Source: a bacterium
Lineage (GTDB): Bacteria > Patescibacteria > Paceibacteria > Moranbacterales > UBA1568
Assembly: GCA_021821305.1 (NCBI GenBank)
Contig: JAKACP010000001.1
Span: forward strand, 62,001-126,000
Reading direction: 5' to 3'
Length of the DNA: 64,000 nucleotides
Shown: in pieces, positions 31,095-40,010 of the stretch
Layout: every line of letters begins with the position of its first letter
Numbering within the stretch: the stretch's first letter is position 1
Translations under genes and position numbers: made by a program
Notes under the pieces: model-generated
Told to the model about the DNA's origin: nothing
Databases searched by the model: none
Seen by the model: only the letters and a program-made list of their open reading frames with translations

Positions 31095-33887
31095 CTAACT
31101 CAGTCGATCTCCACGGCGTCCGGGTCTGGCCGGAGCCGCTTCCGGAGCGAGCGAGAAGACGAACCCGACCGTGAAGAGGAGGAGCGCCATGGTCGCGATC
31201 AGTTTGAACGAGAACAGGACCGACGCCGGGAGATAGCTCGACACCGCAGCGAAGAACTTCTTCGGTCCAGATGCCATGATCGTGTCCGGCTCCATCACCT
31301 CGGCCTGCACCGACTTCGTGACGACCCTTTCAGCCGACGCCAGGGCCTCGACGCCCCAGATATCCCGGAGCGCGAATCGCTTCTCTTCCGGTTGGATTAT
31401 CGATCCGGAGAATTGGATATTGTAGAGATCGCCGACGGTTTTGGCGACAGCCGGGGCATAGTCGATCTCGAACGGCACGGACTCGGTCACCGGCTCGCCG
31501 TCGACGCTCCATGACCGGGAAGAAAGTCCGCCGACGAAAGACGGAATGAACTTCGCCTTCAGCTTGATGTTGCCGGTAACATACTTCTCGAAGGTATTCT
31601 CGCTGTAATCCGCGAACGTGGTCCCGTCGAGAGCGGTGTAGTCCCCGAGGTATTTCGGCCAGACTATCGTCGCGTCGGCGGATTCTATCGATACTTCCGG
31701 ATCAACGACCTGGAACGTCCGCGACAGGGTCACCGATTTCCCCGTAGCCGTATTCGTCGCGTTCACCTGGAGGGTATAGGTTTCCCCGGCACCCCCGGTG
31801 GCCGCGAAGAAGACACGATTCCCGGCGGCGCATGCCCCGTCCCCTGATACGGCGTCCGTACAGGAAAGCGGTATGCCATTGAGCGTCCAGGAGAAGTCCG
31901 AAAGCCCGGTCGGGTCTATCTCGACGCCGACGATCTCATCGTTCACGACGCGGCACGCCACTTTGTTGAGGTTTTCCATCGCCTCGCTTGCCGTCGAGGG
32001 ATTCGGGTAGAACAGATTGCAGATCGGCGCCGCGGCCGACACGCGATACTTTCCCGTCACGGCATTAAGCGATGCCGAGGTCGAATAGGCCACGATCTTC
32101 TTGGTCGTGTTCGAGACACGGACGATGACGTCGCTTTTTCCGGTCCGTTCGACTCCGGAAGAGAAGTTTTCCTTGACGGTCGATCCGATCCGCAGATACA
32201 GGGGATCGGTTCCCAAAAGTCCGAGCGGCGTCAGGAAGGCGGTATCCATATTGAGCGCGACGAGAATCGAATCGAGGCCGTTCCCTGCGGACGTCTCCAA
32301 CATCCCTCCCGTCACCAGATCCGCGGTGATATCCGTGAATCCGGTCACTGGATTATCGCTCACCTCCACCTGCCACGTATAGAGAAGCTCCGAAATCGGC
32401 CGTGAGGAATTGGTCACCGAAGCCGTCGCGGCTATGACATCGCCCGTCTTTTCGGCGGTCTGATCGTTCGTCGGGTTATCCGGAGTGGCTGACACGGCTA
32501 TGTCGAGTTTCTGCGATTTCCCCTGTCCGCCCTGCAGCGGATCGACGAGGTTTTTCGGAAGACAGGCATTGATATCGTCCTCGCTCATCGTGGTGGTCGG
32601 GATGCTCACGGAATAGCCGCGTATCGTCGTGCTATAGCTCCCCTTGTTGATGACCGGACAGTCATTCTTCGAAAAGGCCCACATGATGGCATAGGATGAA
32701 TCGTCGTGCTTGGTCGACATGATGGATGTCCCTTCGACCACGACACCGATCTGGTCCCCCGCCTGATAATTCCATTCGAATGTCTCCTGGCCGAGACCGA
32801 CGACGTTGGCCTCATCCTTATTGCCGTTGTCGGCAGTGTCCGCATCATTCGGGTTGGTGCCCCAGAAGAATTCGTCACTAGCCCCGAACGTTCCGGCCGA
32901 ATCACCGAACTGCAATCCGGAAGCGGATGTCCGAGGAAAGAGATGGACACACTTCTGGGACGTGCTCCCTCCGGTACAGCTGCTGAGCGAAGAGGTCAAG
33001 CTGTTGTACTGTGACTCGGTGAAGGTCGTGTTCGCGATGGAGAGATCGACGCACCGGGTCTGCATGGGCGAAGGGCACGAGGCCGTGGAACCGGAACAGC
33101 TCGGCGTCCCTGCTACATAGTATTCCGACGTGTTGCTGAACGTGTCATCGCTCGTCGGGTTGTTCGGATCTGACGTGATCGTACCGGGATTTATGGTGTC
33201 GGTGCCGTACACGCATGCGGCCGTATACCCGGCGGCGCAGGAGAACGACTGGGACGAAGAGGAGGATATGAGCTCGTAGAGGGTCCCGTTGTTCGAGTCG
33301 ATCATGTAGCACCAGTCGTTCGTCGTATTCACCTGGTTGTTTCCTCCGTATTCGGCCCGGTATCCGTCCGAGTCCGTGTCGCTCCCGTAGTTGAAGCCGG
33401 CCTTGTCTGCGCCGTCGGTAGCGATTATCCGCGCGGCGGCGACCTTCCAGTCATTCACGGTGATACCGCCGGATCCATCGGCGTTGCAATAGGCGGGAGC
33501 GCCGCCAGCGCTCCCGAGATCGCATCCCTTGCGCTTGAGATACCAGGTGTAGTACAGCTGATCGCTCGGGTTCGAGAAAAGAATCGGGAACGCCCGGGCG
33601 ATGATCTTCTCACCTTCCTTCGGATCGGTTGGGCTGAAGAAAATGTTCACTTCCGGAGGGGTTTTCTTGTTTCCGGAAACGTTGAACGCCTCGCTTATTT
33701 CCTGCACCGATCCCTGATTCACGTGATAACGCTGTTCGAGCTCCTTCGCGACCTGTGTCGCGGACGGGATCTTCGGCTTGCCTCCGAAAAGAGCGAGTGC
33801 CGGAACCGGGACCATCATCTGTACGATGACCGTGAGCGAGAGCGCGGATGAGGCGAATTTTTTCCATCTCATGTTCGTCGATTTCAT
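31095..33887 (-). CDS. Large exported surface protein of the secretion cluster
   Basis: The 930-residue protein has a signal peptide or anchor (residues 8-33) and a C-terminal membrane helix near 890-912 (FKLIATMALLLFTVGFVFSL) followed by a short basic tail. An early block, NIFFSPTDPKEGEKIIARAFP, recurs in my memory of Patescibacterial secretion clusters. Asp/Asn-rich loops (GSDTDSDGYRAEYGGNN; NPNDADTADNGNKDEAN) resemble thrombospondin type 3 calcium-binding repeats, and several cysteine pairs occur in the first half. Later parts look like Ig/PKD-type beta domains. It probably sits outside the membrane as part of, or near, the pilus apparatus. Function is inferred from location. Confidence 0.75.
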   Translation of the reverse strand: MKSTNMRWKKFASSALSLTVIVQMMVPVPALALFGGKPKIPSATQVAKELEQRYHVNQGSVQEISEAFNVSGNKKTPPEVNIFFSPTDPKEGEKIIARAFPILFSNPSDQLYYTWYLKRKGCDLGSAGGAPAYCNADGSGGITVNDWKVAAARIIATDGADKAGFNYGSDTDSDGYRAEYGGNNQVNTTNDWCYMIDSNNGTLYELISSSSSQSFSCAAGYTAACVYGTDTINPGTITSDPNNPTSDDTFSNTSEYYVAGTPSCSGSTASCPSPMQTRCVDLSIANTTFTESQYNSLTSSLSSCTGGSTSQKCVHLFPRTSASGLQFGDSAGTFGASDEFFWGTNPNDADTADNGNKDEANVVGLGQETFEWNYQAGDQIGVVVEGTSIMSTKHDDSSYAIMWAFSKNDCPVINKGSYSTTIRGYSVSIPTTTMSEDDINACLPKNLVDPLQGGQGKSQKLDIAVSATPDNPTNDQTAEKTGDVIAATASVTNSSRPISELLYTWQVEVSDNPVTGFTDITADLVTGGMLETSAGNGLDSILVALNMDTAFLTPLGLLGTDPLYLRIGSTVKENFSSGVERTGKSDVIVRVSNTTKKIVAYSTSASLNAVTGKYRVSAAAPICNLFYPNPSTASEAMENLNKVACRVVNDEIVGVEIDPTGLSDFSWTLNGIPLSCTDAVSGDGACAAGNRVFFAATGGAGETYTLQVNATNTATGKSVTLSRTFQVVDPEVSIESADATIVWPKYLGDYTALDGTTFADYSENTFEKYVTGNIKLKAKFIPSFVGGLSSRSWSVDGEPVTESVPFEIDYAPAVAKTVGDLYNIQFSGSIIQPEEKRFALRDIWGVEALASAERVVTKSVQAEVMEPDTIMASGPKKFFAAVSSYLPASVLFSFKLIATMALLLFTVGFVFSLAPEAAPARPGRRGDRLS

Positions 33888-33897
33888 AGGCTTAAGC

Positions 33898-34551
33898 TTA
33901 TTTCGATATGAGAAAATACGCGTCGGCAAGGAACAGGATGAGCCATCCGGATGCCCAGGAATAGTAGATGGAACGGGTGTACGAGGCGATGAATCCCGAT
34001 GACAGGGCCGCGACCAGCAAGGGGGCGCTCTGCCAGAAAATTCCGTCGGTCACGAGGAGAAACGCCGAAAATATGGCGAATTGGAAAAATACAGCCGATA
34101 ACCCGTATCGCCCGAGCCACAGAAGCTGTATGAATCCGCGAAAGAACACCTCGTAGAGGAACGCGATCATGCCGACCGCGAACACCTCGTAGAGGAGAAA
34201 TATCGGAAACGAGGACATCGCGAGCGAAGGGAGATAGTATCCTTCGCCGACCGGATAATACCGGACCAGGAGATAGAGGACGGAGAGGGCCGAAACCGCC
34301 GCGAGCGGGACGGACAGCCACCCGAACCGTCGCACGCTCGGACCGAGACCGATCGCGGAAACGGATTCCTTGCGGATCATCCGGACGTAGAGCACGGGAA
34401 GGATGCCGAGAAACGCGACGCCGAGGACGATCGACTGGGTCACGCCGTTCAATTTCGCGTCGACCGGAAACAGATAGTAGGCCGAGAGCGCGAGCAGTAC
34501 CGCCAACCCGTCGGCGAGGAACCGTTTCTTCGAGAGCATCATCGTAGTCAT
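33898..34551 (-). CDS. CPBP-like intramembrane protein
   Basis: The 217-residue protein has six to seven hydrophobic helices. The segment FLYEVFFRGFIQLLW resembles motif 1 of CPBP (CAAX/bacteriocin-processing) proteases, where EExxxR carries the catalytic Glu residues; here only one Glu is present (YEVFFR), so activity may be altered or lost. The second and third motifs are not obvious. It is encoded 10 nt upstream of the large surface protein and may help mature or protect an exported component. Confidence 0.65.
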   Translation of the reverse strand: MTTMMLSKKRFLADGLAVLLALSAYYLFPVDAKLNGVTQSIVLGVAFLGILPVLYVRMIRKESVSAIGLGPSVRRFGWLSVPLAAVSALSVLYLLVRYYPVGEGYYLPSLAMSSFPIFLLYEVFAVGMIAFLYEVFFRGFIQLLWLGRYGLSAVFFQFAIFSAFLLVTDGIFWQSAPLLVAALSSGFIASYTRSIYYSWASGWLILFLADAYFLISK

Positions 34552-34591
34552 AGGAATCGTTCGTTTTTCTTTTCCGTATTATACACCGAAA

Positions 34592-34957
34592 TCAGGTTTT
34601 CCGCCTACTCCTCGCGGCTTCGGCCTGGGACATGAACCGGATGGCGATCGCGGCCAACGTCTGGAGCGGGAGGAGATTAAGGACGATGAAGAGTCCCTCG
34701 ATCATGCCGGTAAGCCCGAGGAGGACCCAGCGCTTGAGGAGCCGTTTGAATATCTCGCTCGCGTTTTGGGACATGATCTGCGGGTCGAGCATGACGATCA
34801 TCATCTGTATCGATGTCGACATGAAGGCGAGCACCGTCGTCACGCCCGGGAAATACCCCGTCGCGAAGTCGAGGATGTCGTCGAGCGCCCCGAACATGAT
34901 GAGGAGCATCGAGATGATGAGGGAGGGCTGCTCCGGTTTCGGGACGTTGGCCGGCAT
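34592..34957 (-). CDS. Small membrane protein of the secretion cluster
   Basis: The 121-residue protein has two or three hydrophobic helices (about 13-27, 38-57 and 76-105) and a basic C-terminus (RFMSQAEAARSRRKT). No family is recognised. It sits between the VirB4-type ATPase gene (16 nt) and the CPBP-like gene on the same strand. Its position suggests a small inner-membrane part of the type IV secretion-like complex. Confidence 0.75.
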   Translation of the reverse strand: MPANVPKPEQPSLIISMLLIMFGALDDILDFATGYFPGVTTVLAFMSTSIQMMIVMLDPQIMSQNASEIFKRLLKRWVLLGLTGMIEGLFIVLNLLPLQTLAAIAIRFMSQAEAARSRRKT

Positions 34958-34973
34958 ATCGTTGGTTCTCCGG

Positions 34974-37598
34974 TTATTTCCCCTCGTCGAAGTCCTTCTT
35001 CGCGGCGTCGATCTCGGCCAGCTGTCGCGGGTCGGTGGTGATGATCTGATCCTCGCTATACGACGCGATGACCTTGATCGCGACGTGCTTGGTGCCCGCG
35101 AAGAAGATGCCTTCGCCGACGTTGGATTCGAGGAGAAGGAACTTCTCGTGATCGGTGAGGTAGAACGTCTCGGCGATGAGGTCGACCGAGGCCGGCGACT
35201 GCTTGAGGAGGAGCTGCATCGACGAGTTCGTCACGATCGGTTTGCCGTAGCGCGATGACATGAAGTCGGCGATATCCTGCGTGATCGTCGTGAGCCCCGT
35301 GTAGTATTTGCGACAGCGCTTCGCGATACCGAAGAGGAACGCGGCGGCATCCTCGTTCTGCATCATGATCCACGCCTCGTCGACGACCACCATGCGTCTG
35401 CGCATATCGGAACGCATCTCGTTCCAGATATACTGGAGCACGACATACATCGCGATCGGGCGGAGCTCGTTCTCGAGGTCGCGGATATTGAACACGATGA
35501 GCTGCTTGTCCATCGAGATATTGGTCTGGTTGTTGAGAAATCCCCCGAACACGCCCTCGGTGTAGCGCTCGAGCCTCGCCGCGAGCGATTCGGCGCCCTC
35601 GAGGTTCCTCAACACCTCATAGAGATCCGCCATCGTGGGGAACGACGTCGCGGTGAGCGTGGAGTAGTTCGTGGTCTCGGTGATGTCGCGGATGGCGTAG
35701 GTCTCGCGGATGGCACGGTCGAGGATGGAGTCCTCCTCCGGCGTCACGGCGCCGAGCATGAGATGGAGCAGTCCGATGAGGTTCGCGATATGGCTCCGGA
35801 GGACGCCCTCGTCGTCAGCGTCTTCCTTGCCCACCTTGGGGAGGTCGAACGGGTTGAGGTGCGCCTGGGAGTTGAGCGCGATGCTCATGAACGTCCCGCC
35901 GACCGTCTCGCAGAGGTGTTTGTATTCGTTTTCCGGGTCGATGATGATGACGTTCGTCCCGAACATCATCGAACGGAGCACCTCGAGCTTGATCGTATAG
36001 CTTTTTCCGGCACCGGACTTCGCGAAGACCACCATGTTAGCGTTCTCCATCTTGAACCGATCGAAGAGGACGAGCGAGTTGTTGTGCCGGTTGATGCCGT
36101 AAAGCACGCCGTCGTTCGACGAGAGATCGGAGGAGACGAACGGGAAGGTCGTCGAAAGCGGGGAGGTGTTGAGGTTGTTGGCGATATCGAGCGTGTCCAT
36201 CGCGAGCGGCCGGGTCGCGACGAACCCCTGGTCCATGCGGAGCACGGCCGGCTTGGTGAACACGAGCTGGGCCTCGAGGATCGCCTCTATGTTCTTGGAC
36301 AGCTCGTTGAGCGCGCTGTCGTCCTTGGCATAGATCGTCATGTAGAGGCCGAAGCGGAAGAACTTCTCGGTTCCCTGCTGGAGCTTATCGCGGAGCTCCT
36401 CGATGTTCTGGAGCGCGGATTCGAGCACGGGGTCGCGTATCTTCCCCTCCTCCGCCTCGATGTTGATCTGCGACTGCACCTGCGTCGCGGCGCGGCGCAG
36501 GTCCTTGACGATGTCGCGCGTGTCGATCGGGTGGATGAAGAACGCGATATCCATCGGCGCATCCATGTTGATGATCGGCGAGAACCAGTTGGTGCCGAGA
36601 TACTTCGGATACGCCACGATGAAATGCGTCCGGGAGGCGACTTCGCCGATCTGGATGGTGTTCGGGGTGAGCCGTATCGCCGGCGGCGCGATGAGGTCGC
36701 GAAGCGTCGCGACCCCCTTCTCATAGACCGCTTCGGTTTCGGAGATCGCCGATCCCGAGAAACGCGACGACTGCGGAGCGGCACCCGGGATGCTCGCGGA
36801 AGGCGCGGACTGAAAGTCTGCCAGATCGGCCGCGAAGGGACGATACTGGGACACGGGTGCGGATTCGGGTTCGACGGCCCGCTCCGGAGCGGAGGAGGGC
36901 TGTCTGAAGGCCGAAGGATCGATCGGGGCGAACGTCTGGACCGGTGCGGCATCCAGCTGTGGCTCGGGTGTCGGCGCAGGCATCGGCTCCGGAGCTGGCG
37001 GGGTCGGAGCGGAATCCGGGACCGGATCAGGAAACGGCCTCACGGGTGCGGGAGCATATTCCGGAACCGGTGTCGGTTGCGGCTCGGGTGTGATTTCGGG
37101 GACAGACGGAGGCTGTGGTGCTGGTGTGGACGCGGGTTCCGGCTCGGGTATGGGCTGTGGCACCGGTGTCGGTGTGGGCGTGCGCATCGGCTCCGGTTGC
37201 GGCGCGAGTGTCGGCTGTACGACTGGTTCGGCCACAGGACGCGCGGCGACCGGAGGCACGTACGGAGCCGCGGACGACGGATACGGCTGCGACGGTCCGA
37301 CGCCGATCAGGCTCGCCGAATGCGACGCCGGATCGGTGAACGACGCGGGGGTAGAGTCGGCAGGAGTGATCGGCGAGTACGCCGGCTTGGCCATCGACGG
37401 AGAGACGTTCTGATATGCCTGGATGGGAAGCTGTCCGTTCGGGGCGGAGGCGAACGGCGACGGCGTCGGGGTCGCCGGCTGCGCGTTGACGAGCGGAGCG
37501 GAGGCGGCGGAAGAGGAATTTTTCTTGCCGAAACCGAGCCAGCCGAGGAGCGACTTCTTCTTGTTGAGATCTTCCTTGAAAATGATCCTGTCCGTCAT
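34974..37598 (-). CDS. VirB4-family ATPase with long Pro-rich N-terminus
   Basis: The 874-residue ATPase should power assembly or transport of the type IV secretion-like system. Walker A is FAKSGAGKSYTIKLE near residue 528 and Walker B is MVVVDEAWIMM near 736, with a downstream TTITQDIADFMSS sensor-like motif. Residues 30-290 are a low-complexity Pro/Glu/Ala/Thr linker with PxP-type dipeptides (PEPEPASTPAPQPP), probably a flexible connector. Before it is a short basic start (EDLNKKKSLLGWLGFGKK). The immediately upstream gene encodes a separate TraC/VirB4 N-domain-like protein. Confidence 0.93.
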   Translation of the reverse strand: MTDRIIFKEDLNKKKSLLGWLGFGKKNSSSAASAPLVNAQPATPTPSPFASAPNGQLPIQAYQNVSPSMAKPAYSPITPADSTPASFTDPASHSASLIGVGPSQPYPSSAAPYVPPVAARPVAEPVVQPTLAPQPEPMRTPTPTPVPQPIPEPEPASTPAPQPPSVPEITPEPQPTPVPEYAPAPVRPFPDPVPDSAPTPPAPEPMPAPTPEPQLDAAPVQTFAPIDPSAFRQPSSAPERAVEPESAPVSQYRPFAADLADFQSAPSASIPGAAPQSSRFSGSAISETEAVYEKGVATLRDLIAPPAIRLTPNTIQIGEVASRTHFIVAYPKYLGTNWFSPIINMDAPMDIAFFIHPIDTRDIVKDLRRAATQVQSQINIEAEEGKIRDPVLESALQNIEELRDKLQQGTEKFFRFGLYMTIYAKDDSALNELSKNIEAILEAQLVFTKPAVLRMDQGFVATRPLAMDTLDIANNLNTSPLSTTFPFVSSDLSSNDGVLYGINRHNNSLVLFDRFKMENANMVVFAKSGAGKSYTIKLEVLRSMMFGTNVIIIDPENEYKHLCETVGGTFMSIALNSQAHLNPFDLPKVGKEDADDEGVLRSHIANLIGLLHLMLGAVTPEEDSILDRAIRETYAIRDITETTNYSTLTATSFPTMADLYEVLRNLEGAESLAARLERYTEGVFGGFLNNQTNISMDKQLIVFNIRDLENELRPIAMYVVLQYIWNEMRSDMRRRMVVVDEAWIMMQNEDAAAFLFGIAKRCRKYYTGLTTITQDIADFMSSRYGKPIVTNSSMQLLLKQSPASVDLIAETFYLTDHEKFLLLESNVGEGIFFAGTKHVAIKVIASYSEDQIITTDPRQLAEIDAAKKDFDEGK

Positions 37599-37603
37599 AG
37601 GGG

Positions 37604-38293
37604 TCAGCGGTTATGGATCTCCATCTCATCCACGTTGCGGACCACGGTCGTCGTGAAGAGCGACGGATTATAGGTGTTGTAGAGGAGCTCGATGATCTCC
37701 TCGGTGTTGAGCATCGTCGTCCGCACGCCGGTTCCCGACAGCGCGGCCGAAACCTGCTGTGCGCGCTGGAACAGCTGGCTCTTGTACGTCTCGAACAGCT
37801 CTCCGCGTCCGGACATGTGCTGTTTGGGGTTCATGATGGCGCCGATTTTCCCGAACAATCCGCCCGACTGGGTCTCCGACGGAGCGAACGGGACGACGAT
37901 ATAGAAAAACTTCGACATGATGTTGGACACTTCGGTCAGGTTCTTGACGAAGTTCCGGTATTCGGAAATCTGGAAGCGCAAAAGCTCGTTCTCCTGCTTC
38001 TTCTCCTCCTCCTGGAGTTTCTCGAGATACGGCTCGATTCGGAACCGGCGCGAGTGCACGATGATCTGCACGGGAAAATCGAGCGAGTTCAGGAAGTTCT
38101 GATACTGCGCGATGATCGCATCCTGTTCCTCGCTCGACTTGAGATCGAAGTTGACCGAGGACGCGAGGAGCACCGCACGGAGACCCGAACTCTTGAGCAC
38201 GATCACGCCGTCGCGGACCTCTTCCACGTCGACATACTTCTGGGTGCTCGCGGCCCCCGACGACACCTTCTTGTTTTTGTTGAGAAATTCCAC
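37604..38293 (-). CDS. TraC-like/VirB4 N-terminal domain protein
   Basis: The 229-residue protein resembles the N-terminal domain found in VirB4/TraC ATPases: VRDGVIVLKSSGLRAVLLASSVNFDLKS (in blocks), FLNSLDFPVQIIVHSRR and a helical segment with EYRNFVKNLTEVSNIMSKFFYIVVPF. No P-loop is present. It ends 5 nt before the VirB4 gene, so the ATPase function appears split into two chains. It likely sits at the membrane with PrgI and VirB4. Confidence 0.82.
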   Translation of the reverse strand: MEFLNKNKKVSSGAASTQKYVDVEEVRDGVIVLKSSGLRAVLLASSVNFDLKSSEEQDAIIAQYQNFLNSLDFPVQIIVHSRRFRIEPYLEKLQEEEKKQENELLRFQISEYRNFVKNLTEVSNIMSKFFYIVVPFAPSETQSGGLFGKIGAIMNPKQHMSGRGELFETYKSQLFQRAQQVSAALSGTGVRTTMLNTEEIIELLYNTYNPSLFTTTVVRNVDEMEIHNR

Positions 38294-38330
38294 GCCGGTA
38301 AGATAAAATATGAACCTCGGATCGCGTGCG

Positions 38331-38729
38331 TCACTTCCGGTCGATCATCTCCGCGAGGAGGCGGATATCTTCCGCGCTGACCGCCTTGGAGTGCGGCTGT
38401 GCCTCCGGCGTCTCGTTTCTTTTGGCCGTCGGTTTCCGGAGCATGCCGCCGACCGGGCGGTCCCACATCATCACCTTGGGTCGGAAGAGGAACAGGAAGG
38501 CGTTTCCGAAGTACGTGATGAGCGGTTGCCCGTTCGGGCGGTAGAAGGCGAGGGCGACGAAGAGCAGTACGACCGGGACCGCGGCGATGATCATGACCGC
38601 CCCGTCGAGGGCGAAGAAGATCGCGAGGAGCACGCCCGTCATGCCGATCATCCAGAGCAGCTGCTTGACCGTGAGCGGCCCAGCGATCTTGTCCTCGACA
38701 TCGATGAATTGGGGAACATTGAACATCAT
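38331..38729 (-). CDS. PrgI family protein (VirB3-like)
   Basis: The 132-residue protein begins with FNVPQFIDVEDKIAGPLTVKQLLWM, the conserved start of PrgI proteins (quoted blocks under 20: FNVPQFIDVEDK, GPLTVKQLL). Two membrane helices follow at ~25-45 and 47-65, then a soluble tail. PrgI corresponds to VirB3 in type IV secretion systems and usually accompanies VirB4. The tight spacing (3 nt after the upstream gene's stop) indicates one operon. Confidence 0.9.
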   Translation of the reverse strand: MMFNVPQFIDVEDKIAGPLTVKQLLWMIGMTGVLLAIFFALDGAVMIIAAVPVVLLFVALAFYRPNGQPLITYFGNAFLFLFRPKVMMWDRPVGGMLRKPTAKRNETPEAQPHSKAVSAEDIRLLAEMIDRK

Positions 38730-38732
38730 ACG

Positions 38733-40007
38733 CTATTCGTTCTTGAGATCGACGATCCGCCCCATATCCTCGTCGCCGCTTTTCCCATGCAGGCTCACCG
38801 GACGGATCTGAAACGGATTCATCTTCTGCGCGGGACTCGGTCCGGCCGGAGCGGCGTCCTTCGACTTGTCGAAAAACGATTCCCCGGACGGGATGGTTCC
38901 TCCCGACTGCTGCTTGATCGCGAATTTCTGGGAACCTCCCTGTTCCGATTGGAGCGTGTGGTTCGATGAGAACGAGAACTGGTCATCCTGTCCCGCGGCG
39001 GGTTTCTTTTCCGGAGTGGGCTTGGTCTCGAGGCTCGTGAAGTGCATGCCCTTGCCGATGCGGAAACCGCTCTCCTGCGGGGCCGCCTGCGGCGCGGCCG
39101 GAGCCTGTGGCGCGACGGGCACGGGCGGCACCGCCCGCTTCGGAGCCTGCGGAGGGGTGAACGGCTTGGGGGCCGGAGCCGCGACCGGCGTCGACTTGAA
39201 CGCTTCGAGAAGCGACTTCGGCTTCCCTTCGGCGGAGATCTTCTTTCCCGGGGTCGGGGCCTTTGGCGCGGCCTGGCCGTCCGTCACCGAAAACGACGGG
39301 AAGACGATCTCCATCTTCCGTACATCGATATCGACGGGGACATTGTCCTCGATCGAGCGCAGCACGAGGTTGAGGCGCTCGCGCTCCTCGGATGAGAGGG
39401 ATTTGCAGTTCGGAGAATTGAAGAGGAACTTCGCCCGCAGGACGGGATCGTGATACCCGACGCCGAGCTCGTCGCGATAGGAGCGGAGCCAGTTGACGAG
39501 GCTCGGGCGCACCGGCTCGGGCTGGCTCTTGATGCGGATCTTTTCGCGGCTCAATTGCTGTTCCGCAAGTCGCGCGTACTTGCCGAGCGCCGCGAGGAGC
39601 GGGAGCTTTTCCGAGGAGACCGGAGCGGATTCTTCCGGAGCGGAAACCGTCTCCGGATCGGGCTGTACGGTGAGGACGTTTTTTTCGATGAATTCCGCGA
39701 GCTTCGCCTTGTCGGCTCCGGTAAACGAGGCGATCTCTTCCGCGGCGGCCGCCACGGTCTTCTTGTTGAAAAAAAGTTCGCGAATGATACCGCTCATCCG
39801 GACGATATCCGCGCCTTTCACGGAAAAATCCCCCGCGAGCGAGCGGAGTCTGAGCGGAAGCGCCGAAGACATAAGCTTCTTCCGCGTTTCCGGCGGAAGC
39901 GCCTTGTACGTGCCCCATGCGGCGCGAAGCGATGCTTCGGCGGACTCACCCTCGAAGGCGAGCATGGGGTAGTACCGCGCGTCGATTTCCTCTTGTGATA
40001 CGGTCAT
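38733..40007 (-). CDS. Hypothetical cytoplasmic protein of the secretion cluster
   Basis: The 424-residue protein has no recognised family. Residues 1-230 are helical and charged, with a repeat-like heptad region and a LVNWLRSYRDELGVGYHDP segment near 185. Residues 240-330 are Pro/Ala-rich (PTPGKKISAEGKPKS, then AP dipeptides), and the tail is Ser/Gln-rich and probably disordered. There is no signal peptide or membrane helix. It lies between the VirB6-like and PrgI genes with gaps of 3 nt on each side, so it is a likely cytoplasmic component. Confidence 0.75.
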   Translation of the reverse strand: MTVSQEEIDARYYPMLAFEGESAEASLRAAWGTYKALPPETRKKLMSSALPLRLRSLAGDFSVKGADIVRMSGIIRELFFNKKTVAAAAEEIASFTGADKAKLAEFIEKNVLTVQPDPETVSAPEESAPVSSEKLPLLAALGKYARLAEQQLSREKIRIKSQPEPVRPSLVNWLRSYRDELGVGYHDPVLRAKFLFNSPNCKSLSSEERERLNLVLRSIEDNVPVDIDVRKMEIVFPSFSVTDGQAAPKAPTPGKKISAEGKPKSLLEAFKSTPVAAPAPKPFTPPQAPKRAVPPVPVAPQAPAAPQAAPQESGFRIGKGMHFTSLETKPTPEKKPAAGQDDQFSFSSNHTLQSEQGGSQKFAIKQQSGGTIPSGESFFDKSKDAAPAGPSPAQKMNPFQIRPVSLHGKSGDEDMGRIVDLKNE

Positions 40008-40010
40008 ATT

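Noticed and set aside
35763..37673. 636-codon plus-strand frame
   Set aside because: Antisense shadow of the VirB4-type ATPase; Arg/Gly-rich and featureless.
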